A program made the position numbers and the translations under genes. From the NCBI GenBank assembly GCA_020850945.1, contig JADZDR010000003.1:1-47900 (forward strand): a DNA stretch of 47,900 nucleotides, read 5' to 3'. A model generated the notes under the pieces. That model was given only the letters and a program-made list of their open reading frames with translations. It was not told the DNA's origin and ran no database searches. This DNA is from Acidimicrobiia bacterium (GTDB lineage Bacteria > Actinomycetota > Acidimicrobiia > UBA2766). Shown here piece by piece: positions 31,501 to 39,696 of the stretch. Numbering within the stretch: position 1 is the first letter of the stretch; every line of letters starts with the position of its first letter.

Positions 31501-31995
31501 TCACGTGACCGAGGCGAGCCGCTTGCGGAGGATCCCGGACTCGAGGTCGAGGCGCCGCACGATGCCGGGACCGATCGCCTTCTCGGCCCGGCCGCCGAGG
31601 AGCGGGATGCGGACGCTGAACTCGCCGTTGAGGTTGCGCAGTGTGCCGCCGTCCTCGGCGAGGAGCTCGTAACGTCCGGTGCAGCGCACCACGCTCCCCG
31701 CCACGTCGGGATCGATCCGCAGATCCGCTGTGTTCCGCTCGCGGTCGATCTCGACGATCTGCACCCAGGATGGCGTCTGGCCGCGCAGGACCTTCTGCGC
31801 GACAGGCTCCATGTACCCGGTGAAGGTGAAACGCACTTTCACCGCGACCCGCCTCCCCTGCTCGTGGACGTCGAGGACCTCGGGTGGCCCGATGTCGGGG
31901 AGCTCCCCGAGGCTCTTGTAGAACTCGGGGTCGCACATGACGTCTTCCACGGCCTCTACGGACGCCGCGAAGCGATGGTGGAATGTGAACAGCAT
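31501..31995 (-). CDS. DUF2505 family protein (SRPBCC-like)
   Basis: 164 residues. The ATG at 31995 has a TAGCGT hexamer 6 nt upstream and no Shine-Dalgarno sequence, so the message is probably leaderless. The sequence MLFTFHHRFAASVEAVEDVMCDPEFYKSL, followed by alternating beta strands (RRVAVKVRFTF, TADLRIDP, GGTLRNLNGEFSVRIPLLGG) and a long C-terminal helix, matches the actinobacterial DUF2505 family, a START/SRPBCC-like fold with a ligand cavity. No function is known. It heads the long minus-strand run that ends at 22805. Confidence 0.8.
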   Translation of the reverse strand: MLFTFHHRFAASVEAVEDVMCDPEFYKSLGELPDIGPPEVLDVHEQGRRVAVKVRFTFTGYMEPVAQKVLRGQTPSWVQIVEIDRERNTADLRIDPDVAGSVVRCTGRYELLAEDGGTLRNLNGEFSVRIPLLGGRAEKAIGPGIVRRLDLESGILRKRLASVT

Positions 31996-32001
31996 CGGCC
32001 G

Positions 32002-32007
32002 ACGCTA
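32002..32007 (-). promoter_or_regulatory. -10 element of a leaderless DUF2505 transcript
   Basis: TAGCGT on the minus strand, 6 nt before the ATG at 31995. This could drive the whole minus-strand run of closely spaced genes down to 22805. Confidence 0.45.
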
Positions 32008-32018
32008 CACCACGGCAT

Positions 32019-32816
32019 TCAGGCTCGCACCGCGTGGCGGCGCAGGAGGACCTCCTGCGCAACCGTGGCAGCATGGTCGCCGGTGTCGGTGAAGACGTGT
32101 CCGATCGCGAGGCCGCGCGAGCTCATGAGCCCGTGGCACGTGAAGTCGTGCACGTGCCAGCGGTCCGCCCGCAGTGGCCGGTGGAACCAGATCGCGTGGT
32201 CGAGGCTCGCGCTCCAGAAGTGCAGATGGTTCTCCTCGTAGCCGGCCGGACGCTCTGGATGCTGCATGATGACCGCCTCCGTGGGCAGGTCGTCCGAGAT
32301 GAAGGCGACGGCGCACGCGTTCAACGTCGGGTCGTCGCCGAGCTCCTCCTCCATCCGGAACCATCCCGTCGACACGCCCGGCAGGTCGTGCCTGCGGTCC
32401 ATGCGGCGGTCGAACACGGGACTCCACGTGTCGTTCGGGACGGTCGCCGGGTCGATCGTCTCACGCAGGCGTGCCGTCTGGGCGTCGGGGGCCGCCTCGG
32501 GGACCTGGAACGAGGAAGCCATCGTGAGGATCGCGCCCACCGACTGGCGGGCGACCACACGGCGTGTGACGAAGGATCGGCCGTTGCGGACCCGGTCGAC
32601 TTCGAAGCGGATCGGCTCCGTGGCATCCCCGAGCCGGATGAAGTACGCGTGCAGCGAGTGCACGCGGTAGGCCGGATCGACCGTGAGGCCCGCCGCCCGA
32701 AGTGCCTGGGCGACGATCTGGCCGCCGTACAGGCCCCCCCACGGGTACTCGGGCCCGACACCGATGTACGTGTCCGGGCCGTGCGCCTCGAGCGCCATCA
32801 TCCTCATGAACTCCAC
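32019..32816 (-). CDS. tesB: Acyl-CoA thioesterase II (TesB-like)
   Basis: 265 residues. The GTG at 32816 has GAGGAG 7 nt upstream; an in-frame ATG three codons later has poorer spacing. The double hot-dog fold hydrolyses acyl-CoA to free fatty acid and CoA. Visible are WGGLYGGQIVAQALRAAG (first hot-dog helix), RVHSLHAYFIRLGD, LTMASSFQ, and in the second half SLDHAIWFHRPLRADRWHVHDF with GRGLAIG-like SSRGLAIGHVF. The residue order fits actinobacterial TesB proteins. It is divergent from the hydroxyacid dehydrogenase gene. Confidence 0.92.
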   Translation of the reverse strand: MEFMRMMALEAHGPDTYIGVGPEYPWGGLYGGQIVAQALRAAGLTVDPAYRVHSLHAYFIRLGDATEPIRFEVDRVRNGRSFVTRRVVARQSVGAILTMASSFQVPEAAPDAQTARLRETIDPATVPNDTWSPVFDRRMDRRHDLPGVSTGWFRMEEELGDDPTLNACAVAFISDDLPTEAVIMQHPERPAGYEENHLHFWSASLDHAIWFHRPLRADRWHVHDFTCHGLMSSRGLAIGHVFTDTGDHAATVAQEVLLRRHAVRA

Positions 32817-32907
32817 GGAGCAACTCCTCGCGGGACTCCGGAGGAGTCTCGCGACTGTACGGCCTGCGACGGAAATGGGGGTGCAGAGGACTGGGCCAGA
32901 GCACCCG

Positions 32908-32913
32908 TAGCCT
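32908..32913 (+). promoter_or_regulatory. -10 element of a leaderless hydroxyacid dehydrogenase transcript
   Basis: TAGCCT, 6 nt before the ATG at 32920; no Shine-Dalgarno sequence is present. Same arrangement as at tmk. Confidence 0.45.
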
Positions 32914-32919
32914 TCACGC

Positions 32920-33888
32920 ATGGCCCGCATCCTCGTCACCCGCAGGCTGCCCGCAGGGGCGCTCGATCCGCTCGCCGGCCATGACGTGACGGGACCGCAT
33001 CCCGACGACTCGCCCATGTCGCATGCGGAGCTCACCACCGCCGCTGCCGGCGTCGACGCCATCGTCTGTCTCCTCACCGACACGATCGACCGTGCCGTCC
33101 TCACCGCCGGGGAGGGACGCCTCCGGGTCGTCGCGACCGTGTCGGTGGGCTATGACAACGTCGATGTCGAGGCTGCACGCAAGCTGGGAATCGCCGTCGC
33201 CAACACGCCCGGGGTTCTCGACGAGACGACGGCGGACACCGCCTGGCTCCTCGCCCTCGCCGCGGCCCGCCTCGCCCAGGACGCCGAGAAGGAGCTGCGG
33301 TCGGGACTGTGGCCGGGATGGGACTTGAATGCGCATCTGGGGAGGGACGTGCACGGCTCGACCTTGGGCCTCGTGGGATTCGGCAGGATCGGCCGGGCGG
33401 TCGCCCGCCGCGCGGCGGGTTTCGATGTCCGTGTCCTCCACCACACGCGCCACGACACTCACGAGGCGGGCTACGTGGCCGAGCTCGACACCCTCCTCGA
33501 GATGGCGGACATCGTGTCCCTGCACGTCCCGGGTGGCCCCGCGACACACCACCTCGTCGATGCCCGCCGCATCGACCTCATCGGCGCGACCGGGGTTCTC
33601 GTCAACACGAGCCGGGGCAGCGTCGTGGACGAGGTTGCCCTGGCGGATGCACTCCACGACGGCCGCCTGTTCGCGGCCGGGCTCGACGTGTACGAGCGGG
33701 AACCGGCCATCCACCCGCGTCTGCTCTCGGCGCCGCGGGCCGTACTCTTGCCGCACATCGGGTCGGCTTCACGCGCGACCCGCCTCGCCATGGCACAGCT
33801 CGCGACGTCGGCGGTCGCGGACTTCCTCACGGGGCGGGTCCCTGCCAGTCTCGTGGTCGGTTCGGCGGGGGCGGAAAGCCCCACCTGA
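32920..33888 (+). CDS. D-2-hydroxyacid dehydrogenase (glyoxylate/hydroxypyruvate reductase-like)
   Basis: 322 residues, ATG at 32920. It would interconvert a 2-keto acid and a D-2-hydroxy acid with NAD(P)H. The cofactor domain carries LVGFGRIGRAVARR (residues 151-164). The catalytic triad is Arg232 in VNTSRGSVVDE, a Glu in DVYEREP (Glu261 by family alignment) and His279 in LLPHIGSAS. SVGYDNVDVEAA and ANTPGVLDETTAD are typical of glyoxylate reductase-like members. The PPK2 gene follows after 17 bp and is probably co-transcribed. Two lyase genes nearby (36328-38273) may release glyoxylate, which would suit this enzyme, but this link is inference. Confidence 0.9.
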   Translation: MARILVTRRLPAGALDPLAGHDVTGPHPDDSPMSHAELTTAAAGVDAIVCLLTDTIDRAVLTAGEGRLRVVATVSVGYDNVDVEAARKLGIAVANTPGVLDETTADTAWLLALAAARLAQDAEKELRSGLWPGWDLNAHLGRDVHGSTLGLVGFGRIGRAVARRAAGFDVRVLHHTRHDTHEAGYVAELDTLLEMADIVSLHVPGGPATHHLVDARRIDLIGATGVLVNTSRGSVVDEVALADALHDGRLFAAGLDVYEREPAIHPRLLSAPRAVLLPHIGSASRATRLAMAQLATSAVADFLTGRVPASLVVGSAGAESPT

Positions 33889-33905
33889 CAGCTCGAGGAG
33901 GTCAC

Positions 33906-34673
33906 GTGTCCAAGCTCGCGGAGATCGACACACAGCTCGACCGCAAACTCACCCGCAATGCGGAGGAGGCGAGGCTCACGCAGGCGCAGCAGCGGCTCCT
34001 CCAGCTCCGCCTCGTCCTCGGCGGGCTGCTCGGCGAAGGCAAGCTCGGACCACCCGTCCTCGTTCTCTTCGAGGGTTGGGACGCGTCCGGCAAGGGAGGG
34101 TGCATCAAACGGCTCGTCTCCCACCTCGACCCGAGGCACGTCCGTGTCGTGCAGTTCGGCCCGCCGAGCCCCGACGAGCTCCGCCACCACTGGCTCACAC
34201 GGTTCTGGCTGCCGCTGCCCGGATGGGGTGGCATGGCCGTCTACGACCGCTCCTACTACGGGCGCGTGCTCGTCGAACGGGTCGAGGGCCTCGCGACCCC
34301 CGACCAGTGGCACCGCGCCTACTACGAGATCGTCGAGTTCGAGCGCATGCTCGTGGACGAGGGAGCCCTCGTCGCGAAGTTCTTCCTCCACATCTCGCAC
34401 GACGAGCAGCTCAAGCGCTTCGAACGCCGCCAACGGGATCCGCTCAAGAAGTGGAAGCTGACGCCGGAGGACTGGCGGAATCGGGAGAAGCGCCCGGAGT
34501 ACGAGGAGGCGGTCAACGACATGATCACGCACACCGACTGGCCCGGGGCACCCTGGCACGTCATCCCCGCCGAGTCGAAGCGGTATGCGCGTGTGCAGAT
34601 CGTGGAGTCGATGAACGATCTCGTCGAGACGGCGCTGCGCCGTCACGGCATCGAGCCGCCCCCACCGGTCTGA
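33906..34673 (+). CDS. ppk2: Polyphosphate kinase 2 family protein
   Basis: 255 residues. The GTG at 33906 has GAGGAGG 4 nt upstream. PPK2 enzymes transfer phosphate between polyphosphate and nucleotides. The P-loop is GWDASGKGG (57-65), and the Walker B/lid region is VYDRSYYGRVLVERVEG. The segments ERMLVDEG, FFLHISHDEQLKRFERR and YEEAVNDMITHTD are typical. Length fits a single-domain PPK2; the nucleotide preference (ADP or AMP) cannot be assigned by eye. It converges with the FMN protein gene 18 bp downstream. Confidence 0.92.
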   Translation: MSKLAEIDTQLDRKLTRNAEEARLTQAQQRLLQLRLVLGGLLGEGKLGPPVLVLFEGWDASGKGGCIKRLVSHLDPRHVRVVQFGPPSPDELRHHWLTRFWLPLPGWGGMAVYDRSYYGRVLVERVEGLATPDQWHRAYYEIVEFERMLVDEGALVAKFFLHISHDEQLKRFERRQRDPLKKWKLTPEDWRNREKRPEYEEAVNDMITHTDWPGAPWHVIPAESKRYARVQIVESMNDLVETALRRHGIEPPPPV

Positions 34674-34691
34674 ATCTGGAGGAGAGGCCGC

Positions 34692-36221
34692 TCAGGTGCG
34701 TGCCTGCATCAGCTCCACGATCTCCTCGCGGTCGGAGGGTCCGGGGAGGCCCCACTCCTCCTTGTACCCGAAGACGGCTGCGGCCGGCTCGCCCTGGTAG
34801 CTGTCGTCGACGAATTCGAAGCTGGACAGGTCGACGAGGGCAGGGTGCACCTTGCCGCACACGCGGGCGAGGCGCAGGAGCTCGAAGCGCAGCGACGCAA
34901 TGTAGTTGGCCACCCGCATGGACTTCAGGTTCGGATCGAGTCCGCTCGCCCGCCACCGTGACTGAGTCGTGACACCCGTCGGACACCGCCCCGTGTGGCA
35001 ACGCTGCGCCTGGATGCAGCCGACCGCGAACATCGCTTCGCGGGCGACGTTCACGATGTCGCAGCCGATCGCCATCGCCAGAAGCGAATACTGGGGGAAC
35101 CCGAGCTTGCCCGAGCCGGCGAAGACGATGTCCTCAGCCAGACCCGCCTCCGCGAACGCGCGGTAGACGCGGGGGAACCCGACCTTGAAGGGGAGGCTCA
35201 CATGGTCTGCGAAGACGAGGGGAGCGGCCGCAGTTCCCCCCTCGCCGCCGTCGATCGTCACGAAGTCGGGTCCCTCCCCCCGCGCGGCCATGCGCCCCAC
35301 GAGGTCGTCCCAGAACTCCTGCTCCCCCACGGCGGACTTGATCCCGACGGGAAGCCCCGTTGCGTCGGCGATGCGCTCGACGAAGTCGATGAGACCGTCG
35401 ACCGTGGAGAACTCGCTGTGGTGAGGCGGGCTGAAGCAGTCCTTCCAGGGGGGGACGCCCCGGATCGCGGCGATCTCGGGAGTCACCTTCACGGCGGGAA
35501 CGAGGCCGCCCAAGCCTGCCTTCGCGCCCTGCGAGAGCTTCACCTCGATCGCCCGCACCGGCGCCCTCGCAACCTGGTCGACGACCCGCTCGAGCGAGAA
35601 ACGGCCGTTCTCGTCACGTGCCCCGAAGTATCCCGTACCGATCTGCCAGATCAGGTCACCACCGTGGAGGTGGTGGGGCGAGATCCCCCCCTCCCCACTG
35701 TTCTGGAGGCAACCGGCGAGCAGCGCTCCCCGGTTCAGCGACTCCACCGCCGTGGCGCTGAGCGAACCGAAGCTCATGGCGGAGATGTTCACGACACTGG
35801 GTGGGCGAAAGGCATGGCGGCGCGCATGCGAGGAGCCGAGCGTCTTGGCGCAGGGAAGGGTGCTGTCGGGTGAGGGCGGCGCGGGAGGTGCGTCTTCACC
35901 CAGGACCCGGTGCTTGATGACGAGGTAGTGGGGGCTCAGGTCGACCTCGTTGTCGGTCCCGAAGCCGAAGTAGTTGTTCTCCTGTTTGGAGGACGCGTAG
36001 ATCCAGCGGCGCTGATCCCGCGTGAACGGCCGCTCCTCGTCGTTGTCGGTGACGATGTACTGGCGCAGCTCGGGCCCGATCGCCTCGAGCCAGTAGCGGA
36101 GGTGCCCGACGACGGGGAAGTTGCGGAGAATGGAGTGCTGCCTCTGCAGGAGATCGTGGACCGCAACCCCGGCGAGCGCTCCGACGGCGAGAGTGGCGAT
36201 CTTGCGCACTGGCTTGGTCAC
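34692..36221 (-). CDS. FMN-binding glutamate synthase-like protein with a predicted N-terminal membrane anchor
   Basis: 509 residues. The GTG at 36221 has TAGGCT 6 nt upstream, suggesting a leaderless message. A hydrophobic N-terminus (IATLAVGALAGVAVHDLL) precedes the catalytic FMN barrel of glutamate synthases: NISAMSFGSLSATAVESLNRGA, GEGGISPHHLHGGDLIWQIGTGYFG (in parts), IEVKLSQGAKAGLGG, FVTIDGGEGGTAAAP and the cysteine cluster CIQAQRCHTGRCPTGV, which should hold a [3Fe-4S] centre. The glutaminase and GXGXG domains of full GltB are missing, as usual in this stand-alone subfamily. The real reaction is unknown. Confidence 0.9.
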   Translation of the reverse strand: MTKPVRKIATLAVGALAGVAVHDLLQRQHSILRNFPVVGHLRYWLEAIGPELRQYIVTDNDEERPFTRDQRRWIYASSKQENNYFGFGTDNEVDLSPHYLVIKHRVLGEDAPPAPPSPDSTLPCAKTLGSSHARRHAFRPPSVVNISAMSFGSLSATAVESLNRGALLAGCLQNSGEGGISPHHLHGGDLIWQIGTGYFGARDENGRFSLERVVDQVARAPVRAIEVKLSQGAKAGLGGLVPAVKVTPEIAAIRGVPPWKDCFSPPHHSEFSTVDGLIDFVERIADATGLPVGIKSAVGEQEFWDDLVGRMAARGEGPDFVTIDGGEGGTAAAPLVFADHVSLPFKVGFPRVYRAFAEAGLAEDIVFAGSGKLGFPQYSLLAMAIGCDIVNVAREAMFAVGCIQAQRCHTGRCPTGVTTQSRWRASGLDPNLKSMRVANYIASLRFELLRLARVCGKVHPALVDLSSFEFVDDSYQGEPAAAVFGYKEEWGLPGPSDREEIVELMQART

Positions 36222-36227
36222 GACCCG

Positions 36228-36233
36228 AGCCTA
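36228..36233 (-). promoter_or_regulatory. -10 element of a leaderless FMN-protein transcript
   Basis: TAGGCT on the minus strand, 6 nt before the GTG at 36221; no Shine-Dalgarno sequence. Confidence 0.45.
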
Positions 36234-36327
36234 TCGGCCCCGCCGTCCGCCGGGAACGCCGGACTGTGCACGAGACGGCGCGAGATCGTAGGGTCTGGGC
36301 AGGTCGAAACCCCGCGGAGAGATTCAG

Positions 36328-37377
36328 ATGCGCAGCCCCAAGGACTTCTTCCGACCCCTCGCGGTCGGTGCCCCCGATCCCGTGAGAGAGATCCCGGTGC
36401 GACCGTCGCGGATGATCCACTTCTTCGATCCGAGCAACGAGAAGATGGTCGCCAAGCTCCCCGACCTCGTCCCCAAGGCCGACGTCCTACTCGGCAACCT
36501 CGAGGACGCGATCAGCGTCGAGAACAAGGAAGCGGCACGGCAGGGACTCGTGAAGGTGGGCTCCGAGGTCGACTTCGGGGACACCCAACTCTGGACACGT
36601 GTCAACAGCCTCGACTCCCCGTGGGTGCTCGACGACATCGTCACCCTCGTTACCGAGATCGGTGACCGCCTCGACGTGATCATGATCCCCAAGGTCGAGG
36701 GACCCGAGGACATCCACTACGTGGACCGGCTCCTCGCCCAGCTCGAGGCCCGCGCGGGTCTGGAGCGACCCATCCTCTTGCATGCCCTCCTCGAGACGGC
36801 ACGCGGCGTCGTGAACGTCGAGGAGATCTGCGCGGCGAGCCCGCGCATGCAGGGCCTGTCGCTCGGCCCTGCCGACCTCGCGGCGGACAGGCGCATGAAG
36901 ACGACCCGGGTCGGCGGCGGACACCCCGGATACCTCGTGCGTGAGGACCCCCCCGACGGAGAGGTCGAGGCGCCCCGCTCCGTGTTCCAGCAGGACCTCT
37001 GGCACTACACGCTCGCCCGCATGGTCGACGCCTGCGCCTCCAACGGCATCCTCCCCTTCTACGGGCCCTTCGGCGACATCAAGGACACGATCGCGTGCGA
37101 GGACCAGTTCCGGAACGCGTTCATCCTCGGCTGCGTCGGGGCGTGGAGCCTCCATCCCGTGCAGATCGACATCGCAAAGCGGGTCTTCTCCCCCTCGCCG
37201 GACGACGTGATGTGGGCGAGACGCGTGATCGAGGAGATGGGTGACGGCAGCGGTGCCGTCATGATCGACGGCAAGATGCAGGACGACGCCACGTACAAGC
37301 AGTGCCAGGTGATGGTCGACCTCGCCCGCATGCTCGCCGCCAAGGACGCGGAGCTCGCCACCGCGTACGGCTTCTGA
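36328..37377 (+). CDS. HpcH/HpaI-type CoA-ester lyase, malyl-CoA/beta-methylmalyl-CoA lyase-like
   Basis: 349 residues. The ATG at 36328 has GGAGAG 6 nt upstream. A TIM-barrel magnesium lyase of the CitE/Mcl superfamily: [19 protein letters not shown] carries the metal/substrate acidic pair, [11 protein letters not shown] the CoA-contacting Arg, [12 protein letters not shown] a conserved strand, and [36 protein letters not shown] and [16 protein letters not shown] the C-terminal active-site strands. This last block is most like Mcl1 of the 3-hydroxypropionate and ethylmalonyl-CoA pathways, which cleaves malyl-CoA to glyoxylate and acetyl-CoA (family knowledge). The second lyase gene follows after 29 bp. 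Confidence 0.85.
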   Translation: MRSPKDFFRPLAVGAPDPVREIPVRPSRMIHFFDPSNEKMVAKLPDLVPKADVLLGNLEDAISVENKEAARQGLVKVGSEVDFGDTQLWTRVNSLDSPWVLDDIVTLVTEIGDRLDVIMIPKVEGPEDIHYVDRLLAQLEARAGLERPILLHALLETARGVVNVEEICAASPRMQGLSLGPADLAADRRMKTTRVGGGHPGYLVREDPPDGEVEAPRSVFQQDLWHYTLARMVDACASNGILPFYGPFGDIKDTIACEDQFRNAFILGCVGAWSLHPVQIDIAKRVFSPSPDDVMWARRVIEEMGDGSGAVMIDGKMQDDATYKQCQVMVDLARMLAAKDAELATAYGF

Positions 37378-37406
37378 GATCGACGAGGGAGAACCAGGAG
37401 AACGAG

Positions 37407-38273
37407 ATGACAGACTTCCGCCCGCGCCGCTCGGTCCTGTACATGCCGGGGGCGAACGCGCGTGCCCTCGAGAAGGCCAAGACGCTGCCCGCCGATGCCC
37501 TCATCCTCGACCTCGAGGATGCCGTCGCCCCCGACGCCAAGGTCGAGGCCCGTGAGCGCGTGTGTGCCGCCGTCACCTCGGGCGACTACGGCAAGCGTGA
37601 GCTCACGATCCGCGTGAACGGCCTGGACACCGAGTGGCACACGGACGACCTGAAGGCGGCTGCCGCGGCCGGGCCGGACGGCATAGTGGTCCCCAAGGTG
37701 AACTCGGCCCAGGACGTCTACACGGTCGAGACCGCGCTCGACGGCGCGGCCGCCCCCGCCCACACGGCGATCTGGGCGATGCTCGAGACACCCGAGGCGA
37801 TCCTGCACGCCGAGGAGATCGCGACGGCGTCGGAGCGGCTCGCGGTTCTCGTCATGGGAACGAACGACCTCGCCAAGGAGCTGCACGCCGCCCACGTTCC
37901 AGGACGCGAGCCCCTGCTCTTCGGGCTCTCGCGCTGCGTCGCCGCCGCCCGCCTCGCGGACAAAGTCATCCTCGACGGGGTCTTCAACGACATCAAGGAC
38001 GAGGCGGGCTTCGCGGCTGAGTGCCTGCAGGGAAGCCGCCTGGGCTTCGACGGCAAGACCCTCATCCACCCCACGCAGCTCGACCCGTGCAACAGCGCGT
38101 TCGCGCCCGACCCGGACGAGATCGAGTTGTCGGAACGGGTGATCGACGCGTTCGAGACGGCGCAGGCGGAGGGCAAGGGCGTCGTCACGGTCGACGGTCG
38201 CATGATCGAAAACCTCCACGTCGAGCAGGCCCGCCGCGTTCTCTCGATCGCGGCCGCGATCGCCGAGCTCTGA
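37407..38273 (+). CDS. HpcH/HpaI-type CoA-ester lyase, CitE-like
   Basis: 288 residues. The ATG at 37407 has AGGAG 6 nt upstream. It is smaller than its upstream neighbour and closer to the CitE/citramalyl-CoA lyase type: RSVLYMPGANARALEKA is the first strand, LILDLEDAVAPDAK the acidic metal site, IRVNGLDTEW the Arg motif, WAMLETPEAILHAEEIA the catalytic Glu strand, LVMGTNDLAKEL, and GFDGKTLIHPTQL the C-terminal lid motif. The two lyases share fold and order but are clearly diverged. They form a two-gene operon ending at a hairpin element. The substrate is not known. Confidence 0.88.
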   Translation: MTDFRPRRSVLYMPGANARALEKAKTLPADALILDLEDAVAPDAKVEARERVCAAVTSGDYGKRELTIRVNGLDTEWHTDDLKAAAAAGPDGIVVPKVNSAQDVYTVETALDGAAAPAHTAIWAMLETPEAILHAEEIATASERLAVLVMGTNDLAKELHAAHVPGREPLLFGLSRCVAAARLADKVILDGVFNDIKDEAGFAAECLQGSRLGFDGKTLIHPTQLDPCNSAFAPDPDEIELSERVIDAFETAQAEGKGVVTVDGRMIENLHVEQARRVLSIAAAIAEL

Positions 38274-38283
38274 CCCGCCTACA

Positions 38284-38366
38284 CCCACGTACCTCCCGCC
38301 CCCCACGTGGGCGTACTCAACCACAACATTTGTGTTTCAGTACGCCCACGTACCTACCACGTACCT
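38284..38366. repeat. Hairpin plus direct-repeat element between convergent genes
   Basis: A 13-bp perfect inverted repeat (ACGTGGGCGTACT at 38305-38317, complement at 38339-38351) encloses an AT-richer 21-nt interior that itself partly pairs (AACCACAA with TTGTGTTT). CCCACGTACCT occurs at 38284-38294 and 38345-38355, and CCACGTACCT at 38357-38366. It lies between the 3' ends of the CitE-like gene and the SHOCT gene, so it may serve as a bidirectional terminator; there is no T-run. Confidence 0.7.
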
Positions 38367-38381
38367 GCCGGGCACGTTGTC

Positions 38382-38909
38382 CTACGCGGGTGGTCCCTCG
38401 CCGATGAGCTTGCGCTTGGCAGCCTCGAACTGCTCGTCGGTGAGATCGCCGTGCTCGTGCAGGCGGACGAGAGCCTCGATGCGATCCGCGAGGCTCTCGA
38501 CGTCCCGCCCGGGAGCAGGCGGAGGCGCAGGCGGTGGCGGAGCTGGACCGCTCCGGGGAACGCCTGCAGGTGAACCCCAGTCGTAGCCGAGCCCTCGCCA
38601 CGCCTCCTCGACCTCCGCTTCGTAGCGCTCCCACGCGACCTGTCCGGTACGCCAAGTCGCTGTCAAGGCCTTGAGGGCCTCGATTCCAGGACGTTGCCCC
38701 GGCGTGACGGGCGCACCTCGTGTGCAGACGGGACAGAGCAGGTACTCGTCGGTCCCGTAGGGGACGACGGGGACGAAGAAGAGGCGGAACGACTTCTTCG
38801 ACACGACGTGGTGCAGCATGACGTCGTTGTTGCAGGCCGGACACCGTACGGGTGCGACCTCACCCTTGTCCTGGGCGCGACCCGGCCCGAAGCCGAAGAC
38901 GAGAACCAT
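38382..38909 (-). CDS. Zinc-ribbon protein with C-terminal SHOCT domain
   Basis: 175 residues. The ATG at 38909 is preceded by TAGAGT at 7 nt and lacks a Shine-Dalgarno sequence. The N-terminus starts with VLVFGFGPGRAQDKGE and two CxxC pairs (RCPACNNDV and LCPVCTRG) around a hydrophobic centre (FRLFFVPVVPYG), forming a zinc ribbon. A Pro/Ala linker (PAPPPPAPPPAP) leads to a SHOCT domain at about 140-172 (IEALVRLHEHGDLTDEQFEAAKRKLIG). SHOCT modules often end proteins that oligomerise or sit at membranes; function is unknown. Confidence 0.82.
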   Translation of the reverse strand: MVLVFGFGPGRAQDKGEVAPVRCPACNNDVMLHHVVSKKSFRLFFVPVVPYGTDEYLLCPVCTRGAPVTPGQRPGIEALKALTATWRTGQVAWERYEAEVEEAWRGLGYDWGSPAGVPRSGPAPPPPAPPPAPGRDVESLADRIEALVRLHEHGDLTDEQFEAAKRKLIGEGPPA

Positions 38910-38916
38910 CCGCCGA

Positions 38917-38922
38917 ACTCTA
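38917..38922 (-). promoter_or_regulatory. -10 element of a leaderless zinc-ribbon/SHOCT transcript
   Basis: TAGAGT on the minus strand, 7 nt before the ATG at 38909. It faces a similar element for the divergent gene at 38955-38960. Confidence 0.45.
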
Positions 38923-38954
38923 GATACTCACCCCTGCCCCCACAGACCCTCGTC

Positions 38955-38960
38955 TAACGT
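38955..38960 (+). promoter_or_regulatory. -10 element of a leaderless PPOX-fold protein transcript
   Basis: TAACGT, 7 nt before the ATG at 38968. GTG codons at 38959 and 38965 are in frame but fall at or before the predicted transcription start. Confidence 0.45.
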
Positions 38961-38967
38961 GCGGGTG

Positions 38968-39660
38968 ATGACAGGCGAAGCTGACCACCCCGCACATCGG
39001 CCTCCCTCCTCCCGCGTCCGCGTGCGACGTGCGCCCGAGCGCGGTGTCTACGACACGGACGCCATCCACGCGATCCTCGACGAGGCCCTCGTGTGCCATG
39101 TCGGCTTCGTTCCCGATCCCGACGACGGGCAGCCCTACGTAATACCGACCATCCACGGCCGGGACGGCGACACGCTCTACCTCCACGGGTCGACGGCGAG
39201 CCGCATGCTCAGAGCGCTGGCAGACGAGATCCCGCTCTGCGTGACGGTCACGCTCGTGGACGCTCTCGTCCTCGCTCGCTCGGCATTCCACCAAACCCTC
39301 AACTACCGCTCTGCCGTCATCCTCGGCAGGGCTGCGCGTGTGACGGACGCGGACGAGAGGCTGCGGGCACTGCGTGTCATCTCCGAGCGCGTCCTGCCCG
39401 GCCGCTGGGCGGACTGCCGCCCACCGACAGCCGGCGAGTTGCGACAGACGACGGTGCTCTCCGTCGTGATCTCGGAGGCCTCCGCCAAGATGCGTGACGG
39501 CCACGCCGGCGATCCTCCCGCCGACGTCACCCTCGCGCACTGGGCGGGCATCATCCCCCTTCACACGCAAGTGGGCGGGGCCCAACCCGCACCCGACCTG
39601 CATGTGGGGACGGCCGTGCCGGACTACGTGCCGGCCGGGAGCCTGCCACGCCGCATCTGA
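38968..39660 (+). CDS. Pyridoxamine 5'-phosphate oxidase-fold (NimA/flavin-nucleotide-binding-like) protein
   Basis: 230 residues from the ATG at 38968, chosen because of the TAACGT element 7 nt upstream. The split-barrel flavin fold is indicated by RVRRAPERGVYDTDAIHAILDEALVCHVGF, QPYVIPTIHGRDGDTLYLHGSTASRMLRAL (in parts) and CVTVTLVDALVLARSAFHQTLNYRSAVILGRAARV. This is the typical pattern of actinobacterial PPOX-class proteins related to NimA nitroimidazole reductases, which bind FMN, F420 or heme. Cofactor and substrate are unknown. Confidence 0.86.
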   Translation: MTGEADHPAHRPPSSRVRVRRAPERGVYDTDAIHAILDEALVCHVGFVPDPDDGQPYVIPTIHGRDGDTLYLHGSTASRMLRALADEIPLCVTVTLVDALVLARSAFHQTLNYRSAVILGRAARVTDADERLRALRVISERVLPGRWADCRPPTAGELRQTTVLSVVISEASAKMRDGHAGDPPADVTLAHWAGIIPLHTQVGGAQPAPDLHVGTAVPDYVPAGSLPRRI

Positions 39661-39681
39661 GCCGGGCACGCGGCGTCATGG

Positions 39682-39687
39682 TAACGT
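39682..39687 (+). promoter_or_regulatory. -10 element of the serine hydrolase gene (near-leaderless)
   Basis: TAACGT, 9 nt before the ATG at 39697, the same hexamer as in front of the preceding gene. No Shine-Dalgarno sequence. Confidence 0.4.
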
Positions 39688-39696
39688 CGGCACCTC

